The position numbers and the translations under genes are program-made. DNA of 64,000 nt from Prunus persica (lineage: Eukaryota > Streptophyta > Magnoliopsida > Rosales > Rosaceae): contig NC_034010.1 of assembly GCF_000346465.2 (NCBI RefSeq), positions 15,725,248 through 15,789,247 of the forward strand, written 5' to 3'. The number at the start of each line of letters is the position of its first letter. Position 1 is the first letter of the stretch. Shown one piece after another: positions 11,904-25,387 of this stretch. Under the pieces are notes generated by a model. That model ran no database searches and was not told the DNA's origin. It saw nothing but the letters and a program-made list of their open reading frames with translations.

Positions 11904-12506
11904 CGAGAGAATTAAACCTAATAACAACTAATCGTTTTGGATCTAAATCTAAGAAGTCCATAAGATAAACACACATAATCCTACTATCGCTCTTCTATCG
12001 CCATCAAATTCAAATGTGATATCCATTGGGTTAGGATATTGATGTGGATAGATGACCCTGACATCTTCGTGCCAGGGAAGTTTTTCTCCCGTATCGGAGA
12101 AGTTTTCACCCAAAGCACAGGAGGGGAGCAGAAAGTAGGGCCCTCGAGAAAAACACTCACAACAGTCACACCCACAGCATTAGGACCTAGTCACCCTCTG
12201 AATTGCCAAAGTTGCAGCAGTATGAGCTGCTTGATTCGCACAGCGGCTAATCCACTGCCATTGGATCGAAGAGAAGAAAGCAGCTCCAAATCTCTTGTAA
12301 TATTGGGCAGATCTTCCAAGGCGTCAATCACGACCTTGTGGGCAAGGCTTTTACACAAAAGGGTAACAACGTAATTTTAAAGCAAAATTAGCCCTTTTAA
12401 ATATCCTTATTACTAAACTATTATATGATTTTTTTTATTTTTTTATTTTTTTGTGATGAAAAGGAAGTGTAAATTTAATTAGTCATTTTTGCCAACGTGA
12501 CCTAGC
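11904..12506. other. Intergenic DNA upstream of the GST array
   Basis: No gene was recognised. Overlapping open frames at 11984-12175 (minus) and 12039-12374 (plus) show no known motif. From about 12440 to 12506 the sequence matches 17147-17213, the corresponding point in the second GST unit, so this edge belongs to the duplicated segment. Confidence 0.5.
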
Positions 12507-13432
12507 TGATAAGGTCATAATTTCACACATTTGCATGCCTTCTTTGCTTAGTAATTTTGTTTAGTTTCTCTTTATTTTGAGTATCTTACCTATGTTTGTG
12601 TGTTTTGTAGGTTAGGACAGCAAGGGGATCACATTTGATACAATTCATGCATGTTAAGGGTTGATTGGCACAAGAGGAATATGAGCTTAATGACAGAACC
12701 AATTTGGGCCACACTCCTTGTCAGTCCAAATTCGTGGGTCATCTTGCAGGCCTCATTTCAGCAACCTACACTACTTGGATGAGGAGACATGCTTCACAGA
12801 AGTTGTTCCAATGGGTGTCTAGTATAACATATCCAAATTTCAACCCAATTAATGATAGCTAGAGTCCTTGGCCTGTCAAACACTGAACCATGCTCTAGGA
12901 GGATTTTAATATGTAGCTGCCAGCTGGTGAGCCTTGTGCTCCACACCTCCCTTGAGCCATGTGTCTCACTTCATCATTGTTTGACTTTGGACCTGACATG
13001 TTGAGCAAATTAGGGAGGCATTTCAGCTATGGAAGTCAAAAAGGAGCAAAACATGGCATGCTTAATTATGGGGATCTTGTCTGCACAAATCAAGGACCAT
13101 TTTTCAGGAATTATGGTAGGCTACACATGGGAGACAAATCATTATGGGAACCCAAAAAGATGAACAAAAGTCAAGCTTTCCATAAAGAAACCAAGAAAAG
13201 TCCACAAAAGCATTTATTGGACAGCTGAAACAGTTGACATTTATTGGGCAGCTTAGGCAATTGGGAGCAGCTAAGAGAGGTGTGTTTCACCAGCCAAAGG
13301 GGAGCACGAAATTGCACTCTATAAATTGAGAGTTGCACACTCATTCAAGAGGAGAGGGTAGACACACACATTCATTTCATCCATTACTCTCATACACACA
13401 TTCATTTCATCCATGACTTTCATATCATACAT
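12507..13432 (+). mobile_element. Probable solo LTR in the promoter region of GST unit 1
   Basis: The duplicated flank shared with unit 2 stops at cctagc (12506), and shared sequence resumes at cctttctttttc (13441). The roughly 0.93-kb insert starts tgataagg. It has a TATA-like tataaattgag at about 13320 followed by repeated cacacattcatttcatcc, as in an LTR promoter and R region. The 3' end is uncertain by about 20 bp and no clean target duplication was found. No coding domain is present. Compared with units 2 and 3, the promoter block with cagactgggaagagaacaaa is absent here. Confidence 0.5.
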
Positions 13433-13631
13433 ACAGGAATCCTTTCTTTTTCACTAGATAAACTTTTCCCCCATATTTTTCATAATGTCATAATGGTGAT
13501 GACTTCTTAAACTGTTTCTTCTCTTAAGTGCCATAAATAAATTTATAAAAAAAATGAAACTAAATACAATTTTGATTCTTTTGAAAGAAAATTGAAATTC
13601 ATAATGTTGTAAAATAACACAACTATTTGCA

Positions 13632-13735
13632 TTGTGATGGCCAACGGGTTTAGCACAGTAAAAAATGGCGTTGACTTGTAAACACCTAGTCTCATGTTTG
13701 AACCCATGATAACTTGGTAACTTTCATTGTGATGA
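13632..13735 (+). repeat. Possible degenerate SINE, shared by GST units 1 and 2
   Basis: The sequence gatggccaacgggttta (A-box like) and tgtttgaaccc (B-box like) about 60 bp later resemble a decayed Au-type SINE. The homologous stretch in unit 2 lies at 17721-17800. It was present before the duplication. Confidence 0.3.
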
Positions 13736-13942
13736 GCAAAATATTTCTGGGCAGACATGTCTTTTTTCTTTCTAGAGCAAGCAAGAAGTTAACATGTCGT
13801 AATTTCTAGGGACCAAGTCATACTTACCAATATAGAAGGTTTCATAAAGAAATACAAGAAAGCTTAGGACACCTTGGCAAAATTCCAAGGCGAAAGTTAA
13901 GCATAAAATGCTAGCAGATCATAGCTCAAATTAACAGCAAAA

Positions 13943-14853
<911 letters not shown>

Positions 14854-15444
14854 GATGGCTTGTGACCATTGCATGAATGGAAACGAGGGGAAGTGTTAGA
14901 TACTGGTCTTACTATCAAGAATTACAGAGAGGATCATGGATTTTAGTAAAATAAGAAATCTAAATGAGACTGTGTTTAAGAGTAATTTTTTTATCATGCC
15001 AGAGGCACTTCTTATTGTATATGGTTTGGTTGAACTATATAAAAGTGTTTTTCGGGTTATTGAAGCACTTTTGGTCTTTTCTTGGAGATGCTCAAGTAAA
15101 TGTTTTATGTGTTTCTACTAATTACGTTATTAGCATAAGTGTTACTGAGTGAAAAGGTACGAGAAAGTCCTAATTAAAGTCTATAATAACTTCTGTGAAG
15201 CATTTACCAAACAAGTATAGGAAACAATTCAAGGAGAAACAGAACAACCTCGGATAACTTTGTAGAGAAAATAACAGACGCAAACAGGGATCTACTAACT
15301 TAAATGGCTAGAGTGTGGATAAATAATAATGTGTACTTCGCATGCAGATATGGAAGTTTTAATTCAATGGCATAACTTGTCTGCTGCATTCCATACTGTA
15401 AAATTGTATCTCTGCAGTTTGTTTCTATCCTTGCAGTCTACGGT

Positions 15445-15606
15445 CCTAAATCAAAATGCAAACGGCTACCGTTACGATTTACGAATTTCTCAAACAACCA
15501 AGATTGAAAATTCTGAACGAGAATGCCTAAATCAAAATGCAAACGGCTACCGTTACGATTTACGAATTTCTCAAACAACCAAGATTGAAAATTCTAAACG
15601 AGAATG
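15445..15606 (+). repeat. 81-bp tandem duplication
   Basis: Two head-to-tail copies (15445-15525 and 15526-15606) differ at one base (tgaacg versus taaacg). The homologous site in unit 2 (about 19649-19730) has one copy, so the duplication arose in unit 1. The period is a multiple of three and keeps a 170-codon frame open, which I consider chance. Confidence 0.9.
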
Positions 15607-15966
15607 CCCACAGAACTCAAATGGGAAAAAAAACATATGTTGGGGTTTTACATCCAATATTGTGAAACAAAGTGTAAGGGATAAGCCTAAAGATCACTGC
15701 AAGTACGTAGTTACCAATTTTGTAAGGATCATAGTAGCAGAGTCATTTTATCAAACAGCTAGTAGGCAAGATTTTGACATGCATTTGATTCGAAAAGGTA
15801 CATTGAATTCTAACTTTTACTTACACCTGGAAGATCAATGATTGAGCCGACGAACCGTCAAAGCCTATAAATGCAAATGCTTCTAGTTCCGGTAGCTTAT
15901 AAACCCTCTGCAACTGCAATGAGCAGCATGGAGAAGGCAGGAAAAAATATATCAGAAAGGGCAAAA

Positions 15967-16016
15967 AAAATTTGGACCATTTCTCGATTTATGCGTGTCA
16001 TCCTTGCGCAGGGGCC

Positions 16017-16048
<32 letters not shown>

Positions 16049-16068
16049 TCGGATGTCCCCGAAGGGAC
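15967..16068 (-). ncRNA. U6: U6 spliceosomal snRNA (copy 1)
   Basis: The minus strand reads the full 102-nt plant U6: it starts gtcccttcggggacatccg, has the central gatacagagaagattagc and the 3' gatgacacgcataaatcg, and ends ggtccaaattttt with an 8-T Pol III terminator. U6 is the catalytic-core RNA of the spliceosome and pairs with U4 and U2. No difference from the conserved sequence was noticed. It lies tail-to-tail with GST copy 1, 1.1 kb away, and has a canonical promoter upstream. Confidence 0.97.
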
Positions 16069-16088
16069 AACCTTTGCTGTTGAACGAC

Positions 16089-16134
16089 CATATATAAAGC
16101 TTTCATGTAAAGAGGGGTTTTCCAATGTGGGACT
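16089..16134 (-). promoter_or_regulatory. U6 copy 1 promoter: USE and TATA
   Basis: On the minus strand the USE agtcccacattgg (16122-16134) precedes a TATA box ctttatatatg (16089-16099) by about 22 bp. The TATA is about 20 bp before the RNA start. That spacing is the one known for Pol III snRNA genes in dicots. The USE has one change (ATTG for ATCG). Confidence 0.88.
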
Positions 16135-16421
16135 TATTATGCAACCTCCTTTTTATCGGGCCCCAAGCCCAACCTCCAACACACAATGGATTGAATTACA
16201 ACCCCACTTAACTTATGAGTAAAAAGGTTCATAATTTTACATTCTAAACATCTTAAGATTTCTTCATTAACATTGGCTTCAGATTTGGATAATTTTTCAA
16301 GGTACAAAAATCTCCAATCCCTTGGCATGCTAAGTGTCAACACTCGGGGTTCAACGTTTCCTTCCTTTCCGAAACAAAATTTAATATAAACACTTTTATG
16401 GATACAAATTCCTCTTAAAAA

Positions 16422-17092
16422 GAGTTAAATAATTTTTTTTAGTCAATGAGAAAAAAAAATTAGTCAAATTGATCATTGTGTTTTTTAAAGTTGACAATCT
16501 ATAGAACTTTGTTATATTTCGTTAAGTGTAGTTTTTATTTATATTTTTTTAAAGAAGCACCTTTAATCAACTTCCTCTAACTCAATGAATTAGGGCATAT
16601 TGTGCTATTAGGGTTTAACAAATTGGGGGAAATTTTGGGTTGCAATTGAAATTGTGAGGTATAAGGAAAAAAAAAATCAAACCAAATTAAAATGAAATCA
16701 ACAAGTTACCAATATATTTTGGTGCTCTATCACCTTGATTACGTCTCCTTGCCATCTGAAATCACAATACGGTAGTCACTCAATCGATTCATGCTTCAAT
16801 ATAGCATCCAATCGTTGACCTTATGCCTCACAATTTTGATTTAACCTCAAGATTTTCTCCAATTTGTTAAACCCTAATAGCACAATATACCCTAACTCTC
16901 TGAGTTAGAGGAAGAAACTCAACTTATTTCCTAAAAAAATAACAATAAAAATTGCACTTAATTGAAGATAACAGAATTTCTATAAATTGTAAACTTTGGG
17001 AAACACAATGACCAATTTGGCTAAATTTTTTATCTCAGTGGCCAAATTGAATTGTCGTGTAAAACTCAATGACCAAAAAGGTATTTAACCCT
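16422..17092. mobile_element. MITE with long terminal inverted repeats (MULE-like)
   Basis: The left arm (about 16422-16626) and right arm (about 16856-17092) are inverted copies over 200 bp. Shared words include gagttaaata / tatttaaccc at the tips, gatcattgtg / cacaatgacc, and gctattagggtttaacaa / ttgttaaaccctaatagc at the inner edge. The roughly 230-bp centre has no coding capacity. Long TIRs with A-rich flanks suggest a Mutator-type non-autonomous element. The target duplication lies in an A run and cannot be read. Confidence 0.75.
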
Positions 17093-18061
17093 AAAAAAAA
17101 AGCTACATTAAGTAATTTATCATTTTAGGTATAACATTAGTATGATTTCTTATTTTTATGAAAATGAAGTGTAAATTTAATTAGCCATTTTTGCCAATGT
17201 CGCCTAGCAGAAAACGGCTTAACTTGCAGAGGAAAATTTCAAGTTCGAACTCTCATGATATGACATTTTTGTTGTGTGTGAGAGAGAGAAACCACCATTT
17301 CATTTAGTTTAGACAATCACTACTATTATATAAAAAAAATAAAAATAAAGACCATAATAGGGTTTTTTCTGTTTTTCTTTTCAACTCAAGTCTCACTTGA
17401 TATTTAATTTTCCAAAGCGCATCTGTACATAGCCGGCACATGGACCAAAAATAGACGTCCAGACTGGGAAGAGAACAAATAGAAGCCTCTTTGGGGACGA
17501 CGACATCGGAGCTTACAACGGAAACCCTTTTTATTTTTTCTCTACACACTTTTTCCCCATATTTTTCCTAAATTCACAACGGTGATGGTTTCTTAAACTA
17601 TTTCTTCTCTCAAGTGCTATAAATGAATTAATATAAAATGAAACTAATAGAATTTTGATTCTTTTGAAAGAAACTTGAAAATCATAATGTTGCAAAATCA
17701 CACTACTAAAACTTGTACTGTGATGGCCAACGAGTCTAAGTCAGTGACAAAGGAGCTTGCTTTGCAAATACCTGGTCTTATGTTTGAACCTCCATAACAC
17801 TTTCATAGTGTGCGTGTGAAAACTCCTCTCCCGCTTGTAGTTTAGACTATCGTTTATATTATTAAAAAATACTTGCGAGCAAAATATTTCTGGGCGCCCA
17901 TGTCTTTTTTCTTTCAAGAGCAAGCAAGAAATTAACATGTCATAATTTCTAGGGTCATACTTACCAATATAGAAGGTTTCATAAGGAAATACAAGAAAGC
18001 TGAGGGCACCTTGACAAAATTCCTAGGTGAAAGTTAAGCATAAAAGGCTAGAAGATCATAG

Positions 18062-19023
<962 letters not shown>

Positions 19024-20159
19024 GATGGCTTGCGACCATTTCATGAATGGAAACAAGGGGAAGAGTTACATACTGGTCTTACTATGAAGAATTACAGAGA
19101 GGATCATGGATTTTAGTAAAATAAGAAATCTAAATGAGAGTGTGTTTAAGAGTATTTTTTATCATGCCAAAGGCACTTCTTATTGTGTATGGTTTGGTTG
19201 AACTCCTTAATAGTGTTTTTCTTCTCTCTCTTTTCAGGCTATTGAAGCACTTCTGGTCTATTCTTGCAGATGATCAAGTAAATGTTTTATGTGTGTCTAC
19301 TACTTACGCTATTAGCATAAGTGTTAATGAGTGAAAAGGTACCAAAAATTCCTAATTAAAGTCTATAATAACTTCTATTAAGCATTTACCAAACAAGTAC
19401 AGGAAGGAGAACAGGACAACCTAGGGTGACTTTGTAAAGAAAATAACAGGCACAAACAGAATCTACTAACTCAAATGGCTAGAGTGTGGAGAAATAATCA
19501 TGTGCATTCCCAACCATGTAATTGCAAATATGGAAGCAAAAACTCCATGGGATTCAAATAACACATACCTTGGCTGCTTCATTCCATAACTTCTTTGCAG
19601 CCACAATACTGTAAAATTGTAGCTCTGCTGTTTGTTCTATCCTTGCAGTCTACAATCCTATATCAAAATGTAAACGCCTACTGTCACAATTTATGAATTT
19701 CTCAAACAACCAAGATTGAAACTTCTAAACGAATGCCCACGGAACTTGACTGAAAGAAACATAAATTGGGTTTTTACATCTTATATTGTGAACATTAACT
19801 CGGTTATATAGTAAAAGTGGAGATACCAAAGTGTAAGGGATCATCTAAAGAGCCATTACAAGTACATACGCAACAATTTTATAAGGGTCATAGTAACAGA
19901 GGCATTTTATCAAACACCTAGCAGGCAAGATTTTGACATGCATTTGATTCGAAAAAAGTACTCTGAATTCTAACTTCTACTCACACCAGGAAGATCAACG
20001 ATTAAGCCCACGAACCGTAAACCCTAAACCCTGAACCGTAGAAGCCTATAAATGCAAATGCTCATTGCTCTCCGGTAGCTTATAAACCCTCTGCAACTGC
20101 ATTCAACACTATGGAGAAGGCAGGAAAAAAAAAAAAAAAAAATCGCAAAAGGTGCAAAA

Positions 20160-20209
20160 AAAATTTGGACCATTTCTCGATTTATGCGTGTCATCCTTGC
20201 GCAGGGGCC

Positions 20210-20241
<32 letters not shown>

Positions 20242-20261
20242 TCGGATGTCCCCGAAGCGAC
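20160..20261 (-). ncRNA. U6: U6 spliceosomal snRNA (copy 2, variant 5' stem)
   Basis: This is full-length U6 on the minus strand, matching copy 1 except at nucleotide 4: the 5' end reads gtcgcttcggggac in place of gtcccttcggggac. The change replaces a C-G pair in the 5' stem-loop with a G-G mismatch. The 3' T run is intact. It lies about 1.1 kb beyond GST copy 2, in the same relative place as U6 copy 1. Confidence 0.93.
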
Positions 20262-20282
20262 GAGCTTTGCTCTTAAACGAAC

Positions 20283-20327
20283 GTATATAAAGCTTTCATA
20301 TATTGAGGTGTTTTCCAATGTGGGACT
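20283..20327 (-). promoter_or_regulatory. U6 copy 2 promoter: USE and TATA
   Basis: The USE agtcccacattgg (20315-20327) and TATA ctttatatac (20283-20292) lie on the minus strand. USE-TATA spacing is about 22 bp, the Pol III arrangement. Confidence 0.85.
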
Positions 20328-20498
20328 TATAATGCATTCTCCTTTTTAATAGTCAAGCCGCTTCCCTGTCAACACTCAGGTTTCCTTCCTTTCCAAACCA
20401 AAATTTAATATAAACAATTAAAAAATATAAAATAATTGTTGCCTTGTCAACTATTGTTTTCCATAAAAAAAAAAATTTTGAAAATGTTATAAAATGAT

Positions 20499-21100
20499 CT
20501 GGAATATGTGCGAATATTGAGCTGCACGTAAAGTAGATAAGACACAGTATTTAACGAGGTTCGGCTATGCCTACGTCCCCGGAGAGCAGCAGTAGTAACT
20601 TTTCCACTATGTAAAATAATAGGGCTACAACTTTAGTGTTTACAATATGTGTGGCTCACTGAATTTTCTCCTAGAATTTTCTCTCTAGGAGAAAATTCTC
20701 TCTGCTCTCTCTTTCCTCTTTCTTCCTTCTCTTCCTCTTGTCTCTTTCCTTTTCTCTCTTTCCTCTTCTTTCTTTCCTCTTCTCTTTCCTCTTCTCTCTT
20801 CTCTCTTTCTTTCCTCTTCTTTGTTTCTTTCCTCTTCTTTTTCCGTTTCTCCATTTCTCTTCTATTTCTTTTCCCTTCTTTCTTTCTTCATTTCTCTTTC
20901 CCTTTCCCTCTCTCTTTCTCTTCTTTCTTCTCTGATGGTGATATTATTTATAGGCTGAGAAAGGATATCCGTGAGTATACAGGTGATAAGCTTCTAAAAT
21001 ATTTTGCTTAATTGCTTTATGGGCCCCACACATGTGGGCTCCACATATTTATTCTTTACCACAGAAAACTGGAAAAAAATTATCAAATTGTTGCGTGGGA
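20499..21100 (-). repeat. LTR-like dispersed repeat with polypyrimidine tract
   Basis: Starting at tggaatatgtgcgaatattg, the first 170 bp and the end (tatttataggc, gggctccacac) match a second copy at 51712-52150. Read on the minus strand it has a TATA-like cctataaata, a long purine tract, then a conserved block gacgtaggcatagccgaacc typical of LTR R-U5 regions. I infer a solo LTR between GST units 2 and 3. The right end is uncertain. The 120-residue Ser/Phe/Leu frame here (20649-21011) is a by-product of the CT tract. Confidence 0.5.
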
Positions 21101-21816
21101 TCTTGACTTGGAACAGAGCCCAAAGTCCCCACCACCCATGCCAATTTATTAAATTCTTTATTATCCTCATTTATATTATTTTATTTGTTTTTTGAGGCAG
21201 AAATCGGGTCTCACTTCATGTTTGATTTTTCCAAAGCGCATCTGTGCATAGTCTCCACTTGGACCAAAAACAGGCATCCAGACTGGGAAGAGAACAAACA
21301 GAAGCCTCTTTCGGTTCCATGACATCAGAGCTTACACAAGAACCCAACCATTATTTCATTTCATACAAGAACCCTTTCTTTTTCTCTGGACACACTTTTT
21401 CCCCATATTTTTCCTAATTTCACAACGGTGATGGTTTCTTAAAACTTTTTCTTCTCTCAAGTGCTATAAAATTTATATAAAATGAAACTAAATAGTGTTT
21501 TGATTCTTTTGAAAGAAAATTGAAAGTCATAATGTTGCCAAATAACACAACTACTACGAATCTACCCCAGTGAAGAAGAGCATAGACTTGGTAACTTGTA
21601 TTGTGATGAGCAAAATATTTCTGGCCAGGGCAGACCATGTCTTTTTTCTTTCCAGAGAAAGAAAGCAGTTAACATGCAATAATCCATGTCATAACATCTA
21701 GGGACCAAGTCATATTTACCAAAATAGAAGGTTTCATCAATAAATACAAGAAAGCCTAGGAGGCCTTCGCAAAATTCCATAGTGAAAGTTAAGCATAAAA
21801 GACTAGGATATCATAG

Positions 21817-22786
<970 letters not shown>

Positions 22787-23113
22787 GATGGCTTGTGACC
22801 ATTGCATGAATGGAAACGTGGGGAAGTGTTAGATACTGGTCTTACTATCAAGAATTACAGAGAGGATCATGGATTTTAGTAAAATAAGAAATCTAAATGA
22901 GAGTGTGTTTAAGAGTATTTATTATCATGTCACAGGCACTTATTCTTATTGTGTATGGTTTGCTTGAACTATATAAAAGTGTTTTTCTTCTCTCTTTTTT
23001 CGGGTTATCGAAGCACTTCTGGTATATTAGTGTTACTGAGTGAAAGACACCAAACAAGTCCTAATTAAAGTCTATAATAACCTCTATGAAGCATTTAACC
23101 GAAACAGGAAACA

Positions 23114-23217
23114 AAAATTTTGGATCATTCCGAGATTTATGCGTGTCATCCTTGCGCAAGGGCCATGCTAATTTTCTCCGTAGCATTCCAATTTTATCAA
23201 ATGTTCCCCCGGGGGAC
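23114..23217 (-). pseudogene. Decayed U6 snRNA copy (copy 3)
   Basis: The minus strand aligns to U6 along its length, with gatgacacgcataaatc conserved. There are many changes: the 5' end reads gtcccccggggga, the gatacagag core reads aatgctacgg, and the 3' stem is altered. Changes in the U2/U4-pairing core make it very unlikely to function. The upstream TATA (ctttatatata at about 23252-23261) survives, and the USE is degraded (agtcccatatcgg near 23271-23283). Confidence 0.88.
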
Positions 23218-24311
23218 AGGATTTATTGTGAATCGGTTATATATAAAGGTTTTACGAATAGTAGGGTCTTCCGATATGGGACTTATGTTGCCTCCTTTTT
23301 AATAGTTAAGCCGCTTCTACCTTTAGTTATCGGGCCCAATAGTTAAAAACCCGATTTGCAACAGGATAATTCTAACAGTCAACGAGTTTCATATCTAGTT
23401 TGCCTTACCCTAAAACAACTGCAAAACAAAACCAATACCAACCACAAGAGTGATTCTGCTATCTGGTTGGGAAGGGCACAAACAAAATTTCTCCACTCCA
23501 TCTTTGAGACTTGCATGGGATCCATCCATGTAATGTGGCAGTACTGGATGCATTCGTTTTCGTAATCATAACACGGTTTCGAAGTATAGGATATTATGTA
23601 AAACATGGATTGTAGATGACAAAAAATCTTACAGAAAATGTGTAAAAGCTCCACAAGGCAATGATTTTAATGTCAAAGCCAGTTATAAAATCAGCAACTG
23701 ATCTATAATCTTCTTCACGCAAGAAAGAAAGAAATACTTTAGTCATTGGAGTTTGTAGGCCAACTTTTCATACGCATTTCATCAACCCCAAAGACTGAAC
23801 ATTCAGTCTCTAAACAATCAAATACTTGGAAAAAAGCATCGTTTTAATACAGAAAAGTAATTTGAAGATGAAAACTAGAGAGTGGAGCTCATGTATGTTG
23901 GTTTTATTGAACTAAAAGAAACAAAGTTGAACGGAGCCTCTCTCAACACTTTGAACCAAGCAAAACTGATATTGAAATGAATTGCATATAAACCCATATG
24001 CTATCTTGCCTTGTGAGCATTGACCAAGCAAGCAACACCAGCAATTCCACAGGAGTGTAAAAGGGGGATTATGTAAACATCATTGAAGAAGTGCAACTTG
24101 ATCAATGTTATAAGGGCCATAATAGCTGAGTCATTTCATCAAACAGCTGGTAGGCGAGCTTTTGACATGCAGTTCATTATTGAAAAAAAAATACTGTACT
24201 GGCCATTGATGCCTTTTTTAAAGCTAGAAAAGTAGATTCAATTCAAACTTTTACTCAAACCTGCAACTGGAAAATGGGATTGTGGGAAAATCACGCGCAA
24301 AAAAAGCCAAA

Positions 24312-24361
24312 AAAATTTGGACCATTTCTCGATTTATGCGTGTCATCCTTGCGCAGGGGCC

Positions 24362-24393
<32 letters not shown>

Positions 24394-24413
24394 TCGGATG
24401 TCCCCGAAGGGAC
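24312..24413 (-). ncRNA. U6: U6 spliceosomal snRNA (copy 4)
   Basis: This is full-length U6 on the minus strand, with no difference from copy 1 noticed, ending in a 7-T terminator. It lies in a partial duplication unit (about 24105-25000) that has U6 and flanking DNA but no GST. The left flank matches unit 1 (24105-24260 versus 15710-15840). Confidence 0.95.
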
Positions 24414-24433
24414 GAGCTTAGTTGCCCAACGTA

Positions 24434-24479
24434 AGTATATTAAGGTTTCGCAAATAGCGGAGATTACCGATGTGGGACT
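24434..24479 (-). promoter_or_regulatory. U6 copy 4 promoter: perfect USE, altered TATA
   Basis: The USE agtcccacatcgg (24467-24479) is an exact consensus match, better than copies 1 and 2. The TATA position reads cttaatatac (24435-24444), one substitution from ctttatatac. Spacing stays at about 22 bp. Confidence 0.8.
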
Positions 24480-24499
24480 TATGCGGCTACCTTCTATTT

Positions 24500-25387
24500 A
24501 ATAGTCAAGCCGCTTCTACCTTTAGCTATCGGGCCCCAAGCCCAATCTCCAACACACACTCCATGTTCTTTAATTATTGGGCCTTACCATTGTGAAAAGA
24601 ATTATAGCCCCAATTTTTCATTGCCAACATCCTAGGACTTCTTGATAAACATTGACCGGAGGTTTGGAGAGTTTTTTCCAGGTACAAAAATCCCCAGTGC
24701 CTTGTATAGTCCCTATATCAAGCCGCCCCCGTCATTTCTCCATTCCAGGTATTAATCTTCGGCTTAACTTCTCTTTCATGAGAAACTAAGCTCCAATAGT
24801 TTAAAACCAGATTTGTCACAGGATAATTCTAACAGTCAACGGGTTTGTTATTTAGTTTGCCTTGCCCTAAACAACAACTGCAAAACAAAACCAGCACCAA
24901 CCACAAGAGTCATTCTTCTATGTGGCAGTCCGGCAGCACACTCACAAGGGTGGGATCAAGTCGTATAGCCACGTGGTCCAGACTCCCGTATATAAGAATT
25001 TCTACAACCACAGCAGCCTTCGCCACCGATGTTGGTGATGGAGCCACAACACGACTGATATTTGAACCAAACTGAAATAATGATAATAATAAAGGATTGT
25101 TTGCTTCTTGTCATGGTTGCTTTGGAGTAAAACACTTGTTGCTAGTTTGATGAATTTTTTTTTTTTTTTAAAAAAAGACTTGTTGCTACCTCCTAAAAAA
25201 TTATATACTAGCTACATAACTGCACTAATCATCAGGAACATATATACATCACTTCTCTAATCAACACTCCTGAAATCCGATCCAATGGGAAAAGGTAACT
25301 AAGAAACTTAACCATGTTGACTTTCTTGCTGAAAATAAATATTTTGAACACACACAAAACCCCCTTATATGCAACAATGAACAACTC
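24500..25387. other. Intergenic DNA with a duplicated U6 flank
   Basis: The segment 24780-24925 (caggataattctaacagtca, gcaaaacaaaaccagc, accaaccacaagag) repeats 23350-23455 downstream of U6 copy 3, showing that the U6 flanks were duplicated too. The last 130 bp may be 3' UTR of the O-fucosyltransferase gene. No other gene was recognised. Confidence 0.6.

Noticed and set aside
12039..12374. Possible gene fragment on either strand
   Set aside because: Neither translation shows a motif I can name, and no splice-consistent neighbours were found.
15329..15841. 170-codon frame with a tandem 27-residue repeat
   Set aside because: The repeat is an 81-bp DNA duplication, and the matching region in GST unit 2 is not open. 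The frame runs through U6/GST intergenic DNA with no known domain.
20649..21011. 120-codon Phe/Ser/Leu-rich frame and its Lys/Glu-rich antisense
   Set aside because: Both are forced by a long CT tract inside an LTR-like repeat.
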